Assembly: GCF_025398155.2 (NCBI RefSeq)
Contig: NZ_CP104562.2
Location: 806,001-870,000, forward strand
Source: Roseateles amylovorans
Lineage (GTDB): Bacteria > Pseudomonadota > Gammaproteobacteria > Burkholderiales > Burkholderiaceae_C
Direction of reading: 5' to 3'
Length of the DNA: 64,000 nucleotides
The position numbers were made by a program, and so were the translations under genes. Below the pieces are notes generated by a model, which did no database searches, was not told the origin of the DNA, and worked only from the letters and a program-made list of their open reading frames with translations. This document shows positions 1-10,624 of this stretch, piece after piece; position 1 is the first letter of the stretch, and each line of letters opens with the position of its first letter.

Positions 1-416
1 ATCAAGGGCGAATTCGATCCCCTGCCGGCGCTCTACCGCTGGAGCGAGGTCGATCCGCAGCGCCGCATCGGCCTGCCGGTGGTGGACCGCGAGGAAGGCC
101 GGCTGCGCTTTCATGTCTGGTATCCCGGCTGCCCGATGGAGGAAGACGCCACCGGCATCACCAAGCCCAAGGACACCGAAGCCTTCGATCCGCAACTGCT
201 GCTGCTGCCCTGCCTGGGCTACGGGCCGGGCGGTATCCGGCTCGGTTATGGCGGCGGCTTCATGCAGCGCACCATCGCCCAGATTCATCCCCGGCCGGTG
301 GTCGTGGGCGTGGGTTATGGCCACGGCTTCATGCCGACGCTGAGCCCCTTGCCCCATGATGTGCGACTGGACGCGATGCTGACCGAGACCGGGCTGGTCT
401 GGGAGAATCCCCGCGC

Positions 417-420
<4 letters not shown>
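1..420 (+). CDS. 5-formyltetrahydrofolate cyclo-ligase, C-terminal part (gene begins before the window)
   Basis: The reading frame is open from the first base, so the gene is cut at its 5' end and about 139 residues are present. The family converts 5-formyl-THF to 5,10-methenyl-THF using ATP, in the cytoplasm. The diagnostic C-terminal signature is visible: a short hydrophobic strand (LLLLPCLGYG), then the glycine-rich GIRLGYGGGFMQRTI segment and a late DVRLDAMLTETG block. Its stop overlaps the start of pepQ by 4 bases (ATGA at 417-420), which suggests translational coupling. The assignment is firm; the true start lies outside the window. Confidence 0.9.
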
Positions 421-1784
<1,364 letters not shown>

Positions 1785-1820
1785 GGGCCGTGCCGCTGAG
1801 GCGGCACTTCCTCCCCACAG

Positions 1821-1845
1821 AGCGCCTCCGAGGGGGCGCTTTTTT
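1821..1845 (+). terminator. Rho-independent terminator after pepQ
   Basis: The inverted repeat AGCGCC / GGCGCT closes an 8-base loop and is followed at once by a run of six T. It lies 36 bases after the pepQ stop. Confidence 0.85.
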
Positions 1846-2176
1846 GCGCCTGTCCGTCGTCAATCCCCGACAGCGTGTCGGCTGAACAGCGACGTAGCTG
1901 CGGGTGTCTGGGACCTTGTGCCCCTGACCGTCAGGATGACTGAGGGCAAATCAGGATCGGGTTTACGAGAGAGGGATACGTCCAGTTGAGGGTATCCGCC
2001 GATGGAGCTGTTGCGTGGAGAAGTCACTCCAATGACATGTCTTTGCATAGTCGACATTTGAATTAATGACCTGGTAACAATTCGCATGGCGCCAGGCTCG
2101 CTGCATCCAGCGGGCCGTCCCAGCAGCGCCGAACAACGGCGCTTCATCGAGCGTCCACCCTTAGGAGCCCAGTTCC
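1846..2176. other. Intergenic leader of the TonB-dependent receptor gene
   Basis: No gene is supported here. The stretch from about 2020 to 2085 is AT-richer than its surroundings and probably holds the receptor promoter, but no clear -35/-10 pair stands out. A purine-rich TTAGGAG Shine-Dalgarno at about 2160-2166 precedes the receptor ATG. Confidence 0.5.
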
Positions 2177-4957
2177 ATGTCTCGACTCATTCCAAAGCAA
2201 CCGAAGCTGTTGCTGACCAGTGTGGCCGTTGCGAGCAGCCTGTCCTGTGCGGCGGCGATGGCCCAGTCCGATGTGCCTGCGACCACGCAACTCGAGCGTG
2301 TGGAGGTGACCGGCTCCAACATCAAGCGTCTGGCCTCCGAGACGGCCTCGCCGGTGCAGGTCTACAACCGCGACGAGATTCGTCGTACAGGCGGCACCAC
2401 GGTTCGTCAGGTGCTGGACACGCTGACGGCCACGACCAGCAACGAGCTGCGTGACGATGGCAACAACTCGAGCTTTGCCTCCGGGGCCACCGGCGTGTCG
2501 ATGCGTGGCCTGGGCAAGGGCGCGACCCTGGTGCTGCTCAATGGTCGCCGTGTCGCCAACTATGGCCTGGCCGATGGCGCGAAGGACACCTTCGTCAACA
2601 TCGACTCGATCCCGTCGGACGTGGTGGAGCGCATCGAAGTCCTCAAGGACGGCGCCTCCGCCATCTACGGCTCCGATGCGATGGCCGGCGTGATCAACAT
2701 CATCACGCGGCGCAGCTACAACGGCGTTGGCGTGTCCGCCAGCTATGTCTACAACGACAACCCCAGCGTCGGGGACCAGAAGACCGCCAGCATCGTGGCG
2801 GGTTACGGCGATCTGGAGCGGGACCGCTTCAACATCTTCGGCAACATCGAGGCCTATCGCCGCGAGGGCTACACCGTGGCTGACGTCAAGGACAGCTACC
2901 CAGCCTGGCACAAGGGCATCGTGAGCCCGTCGTTCGGTGATCCGTCGGTGACGTCATTCCCGGGCAACCTGCGCAATCCGACCACCAATGCCCGTGTACC
3001 GGTGGCCGGTTGCTCGACCATCTCCGCCGGCGCCTGCGTGACGGACCTGAACGGCATCAACCCGCTCTCGGATCCCGCGCACCGCATCAACCTGTTCACC
3101 GGCGCTCGGTTCAAGATCAACGAGGACATTCAGGCCTTTGCTGAACTGTCCTACTCGAAGACCACCACCGAGTACTACAACCTGCCCATGACGATTGCGT
3201 CCGGTGCGACCTCGCGCTGGTACGACGGCTACAACAAGGTGGCTCAATCGGTGCCGAATCCGCGGCTGGCGGTCGGCAACCCGGCCAACCCGTTCGCGGT
3301 GCCGGTCGGCATCGACTATCGCTTCATGGATGACCCCAGCATCTTTGGTTATGACAATGACGCCAGCCAGTACCGGGCCATGGTGGGGTTGCAAGGCAAC
3401 TTCCGCGGCTATGACTGGGAAGTCGCCGGTGGACGCGTCAATGCCAAGGCCGACAAGCTGAGCCGTTGGGGCTCTCGCGACCTGTTCGCCGCGGTGGCGT
3501 CCGGCGAGTACAAGATCGGTGGACCGAACAGCAAGGAGTTGCTGGACAAGTACTTCCCGATCCAGGGTTCGAACGGCAAGAACCATCAGAACTGGGTGGA
3601 TGCCAAGGTCAGCGGCGAGATCGCGCAACTGCCGGGGGGGCCGCTGGCCTTCGCCGTGGGCGCCGAGCACCGAGAGGAGGCTGTCAGCATCATTTCGACC
3701 CAGAACGTGCTGCGGGCCGAAATCATCGGTCGCGGCTCGGTGCTGATCGATGGTGACCGGAAGCTGGACGCGGCATTCCTGGAGCTGAATGCGCCGGTGT
3801 TCAAAGGCCTGGAGCTGAACGGCGCGCTGCGTTGGGACAAGGCGTCGGGCTTCGATGGTCGCGTGTCGCCGAAGTTCGGCGTCCGTTATGAGGTCATGCC
3901 GCAACTGCTGTTGCGCGGAACGGTGGCTGGCGGCTTCCGCGCCCCGAACATCCCGGAGACCCTGGGCCAGGTCGGTGTGACCGGATTCTTCAACAACACC
4001 GTCGACCCCCGTCGTTGCGAAACCGCCACCGCGCTGCGCAGCATCCTGCAAAAGGGCACGGCAGCCGATCGATCCGACGCCACGACGGCGTTCAATAGTG
4101 GCTGCCTGGCCTCATTGCCTGCGATGATTTCGGCCAATCCGAACCTGAAGCCGGAAACATCGAAGAGCTTGACGGTGGGCTTCGTGTTCGAACCCGTCAA
4201 GAACCTGTCGCTCGCGGTGGACTACTTCAAGATCGAACGCAAGAACGAAATCAGCTCGCGGGACCCGGCCTACGTGCTGGAACGCGAAGGCACGGCGGGT
4301 TACGAGAGCATGATCAGCCGTGGCGCGTTGACCGATCAGGAGCAGGCCTGGGTGACTCGGGCCAAGGCCCTCGATCCGGTTGCGGCAGCCAACCTGAACT
4401 GGCAAGCCGGTCAGATCACCTCGCTGCTGCTGCAGTACGAGAACTTCGGCAAGACGGAGACCTCCGGCGTGGACATCGACGTCAAGGGTCGGGTCTCCTC
4501 CGGGGAGTTCGGCACGCTGAACCTCGGCGTCGCGGCGACCTATGCGCTCACCTACAAGCCCTGGGACATCGACGCCGGCGAATGGCGACCTAACCAGGTC
4601 AGCAAGTACACCAACCCGCGCTTGAAGGCCGTGTTCTCGGCCTACTGGACCAAGGGTCCGTGGACCACGGGGCTGCGCTTCAACTACACCTCGAAGACTT
4701 CGCTCAACTATGACGAGACGGACGAGTCGGCGTGGGGTGAGGCGGCCTGCAGGACACGTCTGAACCCGGGCAGCCTGCCTTGCTTCATCGACGAGGACCT
4801 TCGGACCGACTTCAGCCTGGCCTACACCGGCATCAAGAACCTGCGCCTGTCGCTCAACATCAACAACTTGATGGGGGATGAGCGTCCGGTGAATCTGCGT
4901 GGGGGTTACAGCATCCGGCCGCGTGCGTTCAAGGTGGGCGCGTCTTACGAATTCTGA
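2177..4957 (+). CDS. TonB-dependent outer-membrane receptor
   Basis: A 926-residue outer-membrane beta-barrel that would import a ligand using TonB energy; the ligand cannot be told from sequence. Residues 1-29 form a signal peptide ending at AMAQ. A plug domain follows with the usual landmarks: QLERVEVTGSNI (TonB-box-like), the SMRGLGKGATLVLLNGRRV block, and VERIEVLKDGASAIYGSDA before the barrel. The protein ends in an aromatic residue (GASYEF), as expected for BAM recognition. The VTGSNI start and the long barrel match the subclass often linked to carbohydrate or peptide uptake, but no transporter or enzyme neighbour supports a substrate. It stands alone between a terminator and a hairpin pair. 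Confidence 0.93.
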   Translation: MSRLIPKQPKLLLTSVAVASSLSCAAAMAQSDVPATTQLERVEVTGSNIKRLASETASPVQVYNRDEIRRTGGTTVRQVLDTLTATTSNELRDDGNNSSFASGATGVSMRGLGKGATLVLLNGRRVANYGLADGAKDTFVNIDSIPSDVVERIEVLKDGASAIYGSDAMAGVINIITRRSYNGVGVSASYVYNDNPSVGDQKTASIVAGYGDLERDRFNIFGNIEAYRREGYTVADVKDSYPAWHKGIVSPSFGDPSVTSFPGNLRNPTTNARVPVAGCSTISAGACVTDLNGINPLSDPAHRINLFTGARFKINEDIQAFAELSYSKTTTEYYNLPMTIASGATSRWYDGYNKVAQSVPNPRLAVGNPANPFAVPVGIDYRFMDDPSIFGYDNDASQYRAMVGLQGNFRGYDWEVAGGRVNAKADKLSRWGSRDLFAAVASGEYKIGGPNSKELLDKYFPIQGSNGKNHQNWVDAKVSGEIAQLPGGPLAFAVGAEHREEAVSIISTQNVLRAEIIGRGSVLIDGDRKLDAAFLELNAPVFKGLELNGALRWDKASGFDGRVSPKFGVRYEVMPQLLLRGTVAGGFRAPNIPETLGQVGVTGFFNNTVDPRRCETATALRSILQKGTAADRSDATTAFNSGCLASLPAMISANPNLKPETSKSLTVGFVFEPVKNLSLAVDYFKIERKNEISSRDPAYVLEREGTAGYESMISRGALTDQEQAWVTRAKALDPVAAANLNWQAGQITSLLLQYENFGKTETSGVDIDVKGRVSSGEFGTLNLGVAATYALTYKPWDIDAGEWRPNQVSKYTNPRLKAVFSAYWTKGPWTTGLRFNYTSKTSLNYDETDESAWGEAACRTRLNPGSLPCFIDEDLRTDFSLAYTGIKNLRLSLNINNLMGDERPVNLRGGYSIRPRAFKVGASYEF

Positions 4958-4995
4958 TCACGGCGCCGGCTGAGGCTGGCGCATGTCAGATTCAC

Positions 4996-5022
4996 GACAA
5001 GGGGCCGCATGGCCCCTTTGTC
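4996..5022 (+). terminator. Hairpin after the TonB-dependent receptor
   Basis: GACAAGGGGCC and GGCCCCTTTGTC pair around a GCAT loop, with one bulged base, 39 bases after the receptor stop. It lacks a long T tract but is a strong stem. Confidence 0.6.
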
Positions 5023-5044
5023 ATGAACCGCGATCTGAATGTGA

Positions 5045-5074
5045 AAGGGCCCCGTCAGTCACGACGGGGCCCTT
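5045..5074. terminator. Second hairpin, probably a bidirectional terminator between convergent genes
   Basis: A perfect 12-base inverted repeat (AAGGGCCCCGTC / GACGGGGCCCTT) with a 6-base loop lies between the receptor gene and the convergent PEP-CTERM gene. It can serve both strands. Confidence 0.65.
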
Positions 5075-5148
5075 GTTCATTGGGGCGATCGGCCTCATGG
5101 CAGCTGGACGACTGCGGACAGTGCTGCCCGCTGCCGTGCTGCGCAGGC

Positions 5149-5733
5149 TCAGACCTTGCGACGACGCGCCAGACCCACACCCGCCAGCGCGATGCCGACC
5201 AGCGCCAGCGAGGCCGGCTCCGGCACGTTCTGGTTGTCCTGGCTCAGGCCCGAGAAGGTCAGGCCCCAGCTGTTCAGGCGGCCGTTGTCGAAGGCGGTGA
5301 CGTCAGACACGCGCAGCGTCCAGGTGCCGAAGGCGTCCTGGCCGTCCAGGGCCGACAGCCGCGCATCCGGACGATAGCTGCCGGTGAACGGCGCACGGGC
5401 ACCGGCGACGGCCACGGTGGCTTCGTCGTCAAACACGGTGTTGATGAAGTTCTCACCGCTGTTGCCGCGGCGGTTGCTCAGCGTCACCAGCGTGCCCGTG
5501 GGCGAGATCAGTTGGATCAGCAGGTCCGAATCCCAGGTGTGACGCAGGTCGAACAGCGACACATTCACATCGTCCAGCAGCAGGTGGCTGCCGTAGGTGA
5601 TGGTCGAGGTGACGGTGCACAGGTCGCAAACCGTGACTGGGGTGTTGTTGCTCACGGTCACGATGCCCGCGTGGGCGCTGAGCGCCGTGGTGAGGGCAGT
5701 GGCGGCGGCAAGGACGAAGCGCTTGATGGTCAT
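5149..5733 (-). CDS. PEP-CTERM sorted protein with a proprotein-convertase P-like domain
   Basis: A secreted or surface protein of about 194 residues. It has an N-terminal signal peptide (MTIKRFVLAAATALTTALSA), a beta-rich middle resembling the P/Homo B domain of proprotein convertases (DLLIQLISPTGTLVTLSN, then FGTWTLRVSD), and a textbook PEP-CTERM tail: VPEP, a hydrophobic helix and a final ARRRKV. PEP-CTERM proteins are handled by an exosortase and are typical of Gram-negative bacteria that make exopolysaccharide; no exosortase is in the window. I start at the ATG at 5733; an in-frame TTG at 5757 would add 8 residues. P domains usually follow a subtilisin domain, and here the P domain stands alone. 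Confidence 0.82.
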   Translation of the reverse strand: MTIKRFVLAAATALTTALSAHAGIVTVSNNTPVTVCDLCTVTSTITYGSHLLLDDVNVSLFDLRHTWDSDLLIQLISPTGTLVTLSNRRGNSGENFINTVFDDEATVAVAGARAPFTGSYRPDARLSALDGQDAFGTWTLRVSDVTAFDNGRLNSWGLTFSGLSQDNQNVPEPASLALVGIALAGVGLARRRKV

Positions 5734-5957
5734 GGGAAAGAAGGGGGGCAGAGTCAAAGAAAGAGGTTTCGCTCCATATACAAGCAGACTCCATGCCTAG
5801 AACTAGGGATGGCAGCTCGTCTCCAATCGTGACAAGGGGTTGCATTCGTTGCCGTGACTTACTACCGGTGACGCTTTTCGTGTCCCTTGTTCAGGTGTCA
5901 AGAAATCCGACGCTTTTCGAGCCTCGATGTCGGGTTTGGCTACACCTCGCCAGATGC

Positions 5958-5979
5958 AAAAAAGGCGCCGAAGCGCCTT
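5958..5979 (-). terminator. Rho-independent terminator on the minus strand
   Basis: Read on the minus strand, AAGGCGC-TTCG-GCGCCTT is a 7-bp stem with a UUCG tetraloop followed by T residues (six A at 5958-5963 on the plus strand). It lies about 170 bases beyond the OmpW-like stop and is the likely end of that transcript. Confidence 0.7.
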
Positions 5980-6086
5980 GGGGGAACTGCTGCTGGGGCC
6001 ACGATGAACGCGGCTCAGTTGGAATGCGGCTCAGCTAAAGGGCGCCCGCCTTGGCGGTGGCGCCGGCTGACTCATCCGCAGTTGGA

Positions 6087-6135
6087 GAGATCCGGCAGTG
6101 TTTGCCCCTGATCTGCGATCAGACCGCCGGATCTC
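6087..6135. repeat. Nested inverted repeat after the OmpW-like gene
   Basis: GAGATCCGGC (6087-6096) and GCCGGATCTC (6126-6135) are perfect complements. Inside them lies a second palindrome, CTGATC-TGC-GATCAG. It begins 16 bases after the OmpW-like stop and may act as a 3' stabiliser or terminator. Confidence 0.55.
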
Positions 6136-6150
6136 GCCGAACCTGGGCAA

Positions 6151-6783
6151 TCAGAAGCGGTAGCCGACGCCCACGCTCAGCAGCAGCGGGTCGATCTTGA
6201 ACTTGCCCACTTCGGTGTTGGCCGAATAGACCTTGGTGTCGATCTGCACCTTCTTCACATCGAAGTTCACCGACCACTGACGGTCGATCATCACATCGGC
6301 GCCGACCTGGGCCGAGAAGCCGAAGCTGTTGCGCTTGATGCTGGGGCTCAGAGCGGCTTGCACGGCGGGATTGAAGTGCACGCCGGAGAAGCGGGTGTAG
6401 TTGATGCCGGCGCCGACGTACGGGCGGAACTGGCCTTCCGGATTGAAGTGATATTGCAGCGACAGGGTCGGCGGCAGGTGCTTGACGGTGCCGATCTGGG
6501 TGCCGCCGGCGCTCAGCTTGTGCTTTTGCGGATAGGTCAGGACCAGTTCGGTCGCCAGGTTGGGCGTGAAGAAGTAGGTGAAGTCCACTTCGGGAATGGT
6601 CTTCTTGCTCAGCTTCAGGCCCAGGCCGGTGCTGTCCTTGTCGGCCGGGTCCAGGGACACGGCACGCACGCGCACCTGGAACGGGCCGGAGCCGGCGGTC
6701 TGCGCATGAACCTGCGCAGTGAGCGCCACCAGTGCGGCAGCAGCGATCAGTTGGGGAAGGGTGCGGGTCTGGAAGCGGGCCAT
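6151..6783 (-). CDS. OmpW-family outer-membrane protein
   Basis: A small 8-stranded outer-membrane barrel, 210 residues including a signal peptide ending near VHAQT. Family features: the early FQVRVRAVSLDPAD segment, IPEVDFTYFFTPNLATELVLT, LPPTLSLQYHF, RPYVGAGINYT and a C-terminal VGVGYRF with a terminal Phe for barrel insertion. OmpW proteins form narrow hydrophobic channels; the ligand is unknown. I start at 6783 because CGGAGAAAACC directly precedes this ATG; longer versions lack this. It is a single-gene unit with its own terminator. Confidence 0.9.
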   Translation of the reverse strand: MARFQTRTLPQLIAAAALVALTAQVHAQTAGSGPFQVRVRAVSLDPADKDSTGLGLKLSKKTIPEVDFTYFFTPNLATELVLTYPQKHKLSAGGTQIGTVKHLPPTLSLQYHFNPEGQFRPYVGAGINYTRFSGVHFNPAVQAALSPSIKRNSFGFSAQVGADVMIDRQWSVNFDVKKVQIDTKVYSANTEVGKFKIDPLLLSVGVGYRF

Positions 6784-6903
6784 TGGTTTTCTCCGGGATG
6801 GGTGAATCACGGAGCTATTGAACGGCCGGCGAGCGCCTGTTTTGTTGACCTGGAACAAGCCTGGCGCGCAGCGAGCCGGTCACCGGCCGCTGCTTGCGGC
6901 AGA

Positions 6904-7743
6904 TCAACGTTCGGCCGACAGACCGAGGCGTTGGCACAACGCCAGCGTCAGTGCCGACTGATTGAGCGTATAGAAGTGCAAGCCCGGGACGCCGCCAGCG
7001 ATCAGCCGCTCGCACAGGCGGGTGACCACCTCCAGGCCGAAGGCGCGCACCGAGGCCGCATCGTCCATGTAGCCTTCCATCTTCAACGCCACCCAGCGCG
7101 GGATCTCGATGCCGTCGCGCTGCGCGAACTGGGCGATGCGGGCGTAGTTGTTGATCGGCATGATGCCCGGCACGATGGGCACGTCCACGCCGAGCGCCCG
7201 CACCGCATCGACGAAGTGGAAGTAGGCATCCGGGTTGTAGAAGAACTGGGTGATGGCACCGCTGGCACCGGCTTTCACCTTGTCGGCGAAGAACTGCAGG
7301 TCGCGGGCGGCATAGCGTTGCTGCGGGTGGTATTCGGGGTAGGCGGCGACCTCGATGTCCCAATCGTCGCCCTGGGTCTCGCGGATGAAGCGCACCAGCT
7401 CGGCGGCATAACGGAACTCGCCGGCCGTGGCGGTGCCGCTGGGCAAATCGCCACGCAGGGCCACGACGCGCCGGATGTTCTGGGCGCGATAGGTGCTGAG
7501 GATCTCCGCAATGTTCTCGCGGGTGGAGCCGACGCACGACAGATGGGGCGCGGCCTCGAAGCCCTGGCTGGCGATGTCGGCCACGGTGGCCAGCGTCTTC
7601 TCGCGGGTGGAGCCGCCGGCGCCATAGGTGACGCTGAAGTAGTGCGGATTCACCGCGCGCAATTCCTGCACCACGGTCTTGAGCTTCTCGGTGCCGACGG
7701 GGGTGTTGGGCGGGAAGAATTCGATGCTGACCGGGGTCGTCAT
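6904..7743 (-). CDS. metF: 5,10-methylenetetrahydrofolate reductase
   Basis: Cytoplasmic FAD enzyme that reduces methylene-THF to 5-methyl-THF, the methyl donor for remaking methionine. At 279 residues it is the short bacterial form. Conserved blocks include VSIEFFPPNTP at the start, SVTYGAGGSTRE, VALRGDLP, and FFYNPDAYFHFVD with VPGIMPINNY. The start at 7743 overlaps the tlyA stop (ATGA), so it is translationally coupled to tlyA and is the last gene of the ahcY-tlyA-metF set controlled by an SAH riboswitch. Its placement fits: SAH accumulation should raise both SAH removal (AhcY) and methyl-group supply (MetF). Confidence 0.95.
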   Translation of the reverse strand: MTTPVSIEFFPPNTPVGTEKLKTVVQELRAVNPHYFSVTYGAGGSTREKTLATVADIASQGFEAAPHLSCVGSTRENIAEILSTYRAQNIRRVVALRGDLPSGTATAGEFRYAAELVRFIRETQGDDWDIEVAAYPEYHPQQRYAARDLQFFADKVKAGASGAITQFFYNPDAYFHFVDAVRALGVDVPIVPGIMPINNYARIAQFAQRDGIEIPRWVALKMEGYMDDAASVRAFGLEVVTRLCERLIAGGVPGLHFYTLNQSALTLALCQRLGLSAER

Positions 7744-8579
7744 GTGGCGTCCTTGGCGTCTGGAGAAATCGGGGCCGAAGCGGATCGGCGGGAAGCGGCG
7801 CTTGCCGGTGGCGCGGCGGCCACGTCCGGCCGGCTCGCCCACAGGAAGAATTCGCGGTTGCCGTCGCCACCGGCGATGGCGCTGTCAAACCAGCCGCGCA
7901 CGGTCCAGCCGAGCGCAATGGCGGCGGCATGAGCCTGCTCGGCCAGCGCGGGATAGAGCGAGGGATCCTTGACCAAGCCGCCCTTGCCGATGGCCTGAGG
8001 ACCGAGTTCGAACTGGGGCTTGATCAACAGCAGCACCTGACCCTGGGCAGACAGCCAGCGATCGAGATGGGGCAGGGCGCCGATCATCGAAATGAAGCTC
8101 AGGTCGCCGACGATCAACGCAAAGCCGCCGGCGGGCGCGAGGGTTTGCAGCGCTGAGGTGTCGAGCTCCCGGACATGGGTGCCTTCCAACGCGCTCACGC
8201 GGGCATCGGCCTGAAGGTTGGGGTGCAGTTGGCCGTGTCCCACATCGACGCCGACCACGGCGGCAGCGCCGGCCTTCAGCAGGCAGTCGGTGAAGCCGCC
8301 GGTGCTTTGGCCGATGTCGAGCGCGATCAGGCCGGACACGTCGAGCCCGGACGCACGCAGTGCGCCTTCAAGCTTCAGGCCGCCGCGCGAGACATAGCGC
8401 AGTTCGGCGTTGTCGGTGATGCGGAGTTCGGCATGGTCCGGCAGCGCTTCGCCGGCCTTCTTCAGCGGCACCCAGCCTTTGGGCGAGGCCCACTGCACGG
8501 CGCCTCGCTCGATCAGCCGCTGGGCGGCGGATCGCGTGGGAGCCAGTCCGGCGGCCACGATGAATTGATCGGCTCTCAT
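7740..8579 (-). CDS. tlyA: TlyA-family rRNA methyltransferase (S4 domain + FtsJ-like)
   Basis: About 279 residues: an N-terminal S4 RNA-binding domain (MRADQFIVAAGLAPTRSAAQ) and an FtsJ-like SAM methyltransferase domain with LIALDIGQSTGGFTDCLL as the SAM motif and IVGDLSFIS / LLLIKPQFELG as later motifs. TlyA methylates the 2'-OH of ribose in ribosomal RNA; the older name 'haemolysin A' is not a safe functional guide. The C-terminal 25 residues are low-complexity Ala/Ser/Pro. It lies between ahcY and metF, so a SAM-using enzyme sits inside the SAH-riboswitch operon. Confidence 0.9.
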   Translation of the reverse strand: MRADQFIVAAGLAPTRSAAQRLIERGAVQWASPKGWVPLKKAGEALPDHAELRITDNAELRYVSRGGLKLEGALRASGLDVSGLIALDIGQSTGGFTDCLLKAGAAAVVGVDVGHGQLHPNLQADARVSALEGTHVRELDTSALQTLAPAGGFALIVGDLSFISMIGALPHLDRWLSAQGQVLLLIKPQFELGPQAIGKGGLVKDPSLYPALAEQAHAAAIALGWTVRGWFDSAIAGGDGNREFFLWASRPDVAAAPPASAASRRSASAPISPDAKDAT

Positions 8580-8889
8580 CGCATCAGGGGCGGGAAGTCA
8601 GCATGTCGGATCCCGCAGGATCCATGAAATCGTGAAGGCACCGAAGGCCCGCCACCGTCTCGACGGACGATGGCGTGGCTTTCAGTCGCCGAAACATCGG
8701 GGGTCCCGAGGCAATGCGGCATCTCAACATCGACTGTGTGGATCTTGAGATGTCTCGGTGTCTCGGCGTGTCGCGAGCGGGTGCCAGGCTAGGCGCGGGA
8801 GGACCCGAAGACCGGAGCGTAGCGGCGCTACGTGAGGATCTTCGGGGCGACCCGCAACGACGCATGGCGCCTGCTCGCGGCGCGCCCGC
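8580..8889. other. ahcY-tlyA intergenic region
   Basis: No convincing gene on either strand. The 8771-8880 part is one long imperfect palindrome. In related genomes a small membrane protein gene often lies here; none is seen. Confidence 0.5.
8771..8880. repeat. 110-bp imperfect palindrome after ahcY
   Basis: Outer arms CGCGAGCGGGTGCCA (from 8772) and its near-complement ending at 8879 (TGGCGCCTGCTCGCG), middle arms CCCGAAGA / TCTTCGGG-like, and inner arms CGTAGC-GGC-GCTACG. The two halves match over most of about 54 bases. It lies ten bases beyond the ahcY stop, where it would fold into a long hairpin in the ahcY-tlyA mRNA. Confidence 0.75.
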
Positions 8890-10347
<1,458 letters not shown>

Positions 10348-10457
10348 GCGGGCTCCTACGGGGGTAGAGCCGTTGACGCCCGAGGGGCAGGATGCGGAGC
10401 TGAGTGCAGCGCCGAGCGGCCATGCCGCTCAAGCCTCACCCGGCCGCCAAAGGGTCA

Positions 10458-10553
10458 ACGGGTGAGCGCGGTTGCCAATGCCGGGCGACGATCGCCGCAC
10501 GGCGGTTCCGAGCCTGGCCTCTGACGATGGGAGGTTGCAACGCTCCTCGGAAC
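10458..10553 (-). promoter_or_regulatory. SAH riboswitch upstream of ahcY
   Basis: On the minus strand the conserved SAH aptamer elements appear in order: CCGAGGAGCGTTGCAAC, then CCAGGCTCGGAA, then CAACCGCGCTCACCCG. The CCGAG/CTCGG and GAGCG/CGCTC pairings of the published fold are both available. Directly downstream, CGGGTGAG (plus-strand 10435-10442) is perfectly complementary to the CTCACCCG at the aptamer's 3' side (10459-10466). A competing hairpin could therefore break the aptamer when SAH is absent. A further hairpin, GAGCGGC-ATG-GCCGCTC, lies at 10414-10430. SAH riboswitches are known activators of ahcY. Confidence 0.93.
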
Positions 10554-10560
10554 AGGCGGG

Positions 10561-10588
10561 ATTGTAGACAGGTTTGCCGTGGCGTCGA
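10561..10588 (-). promoter_or_regulatory. Probable ahcY promoter
   Basis: TACAAT on the minus strand (10561-10566) is a good -10 box. TCGACG, 16 bases further upstream, is a weak -35. Transcription would start near 10554, almost exactly at the first base of the riboswitch aptamer. Confidence 0.55.
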
Positions 10589-10624
10589 GTGCCCCGCACC
10601 GGCCCGGGGGCACAATCGCCGGCC

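Larger units (their letters stand above)
5734..6150. other. Intergenic region with hairpins
   Basis: No protein-coding gene is supported. It holds the upstream region of the PEP-CTERM gene, a minus-strand terminator at 5958-5979 and a nested inverted repeat at 6087-6135 just after the OmpW-like gene. Confidence 0.5.

Noticed and set aside
8584..8865. Small open frame between ahcY and tlyA
   Set aside because: Runs through the 110-bp palindrome, with Arg/Ser/Pro-rich composition and no Shine-Dalgarno.
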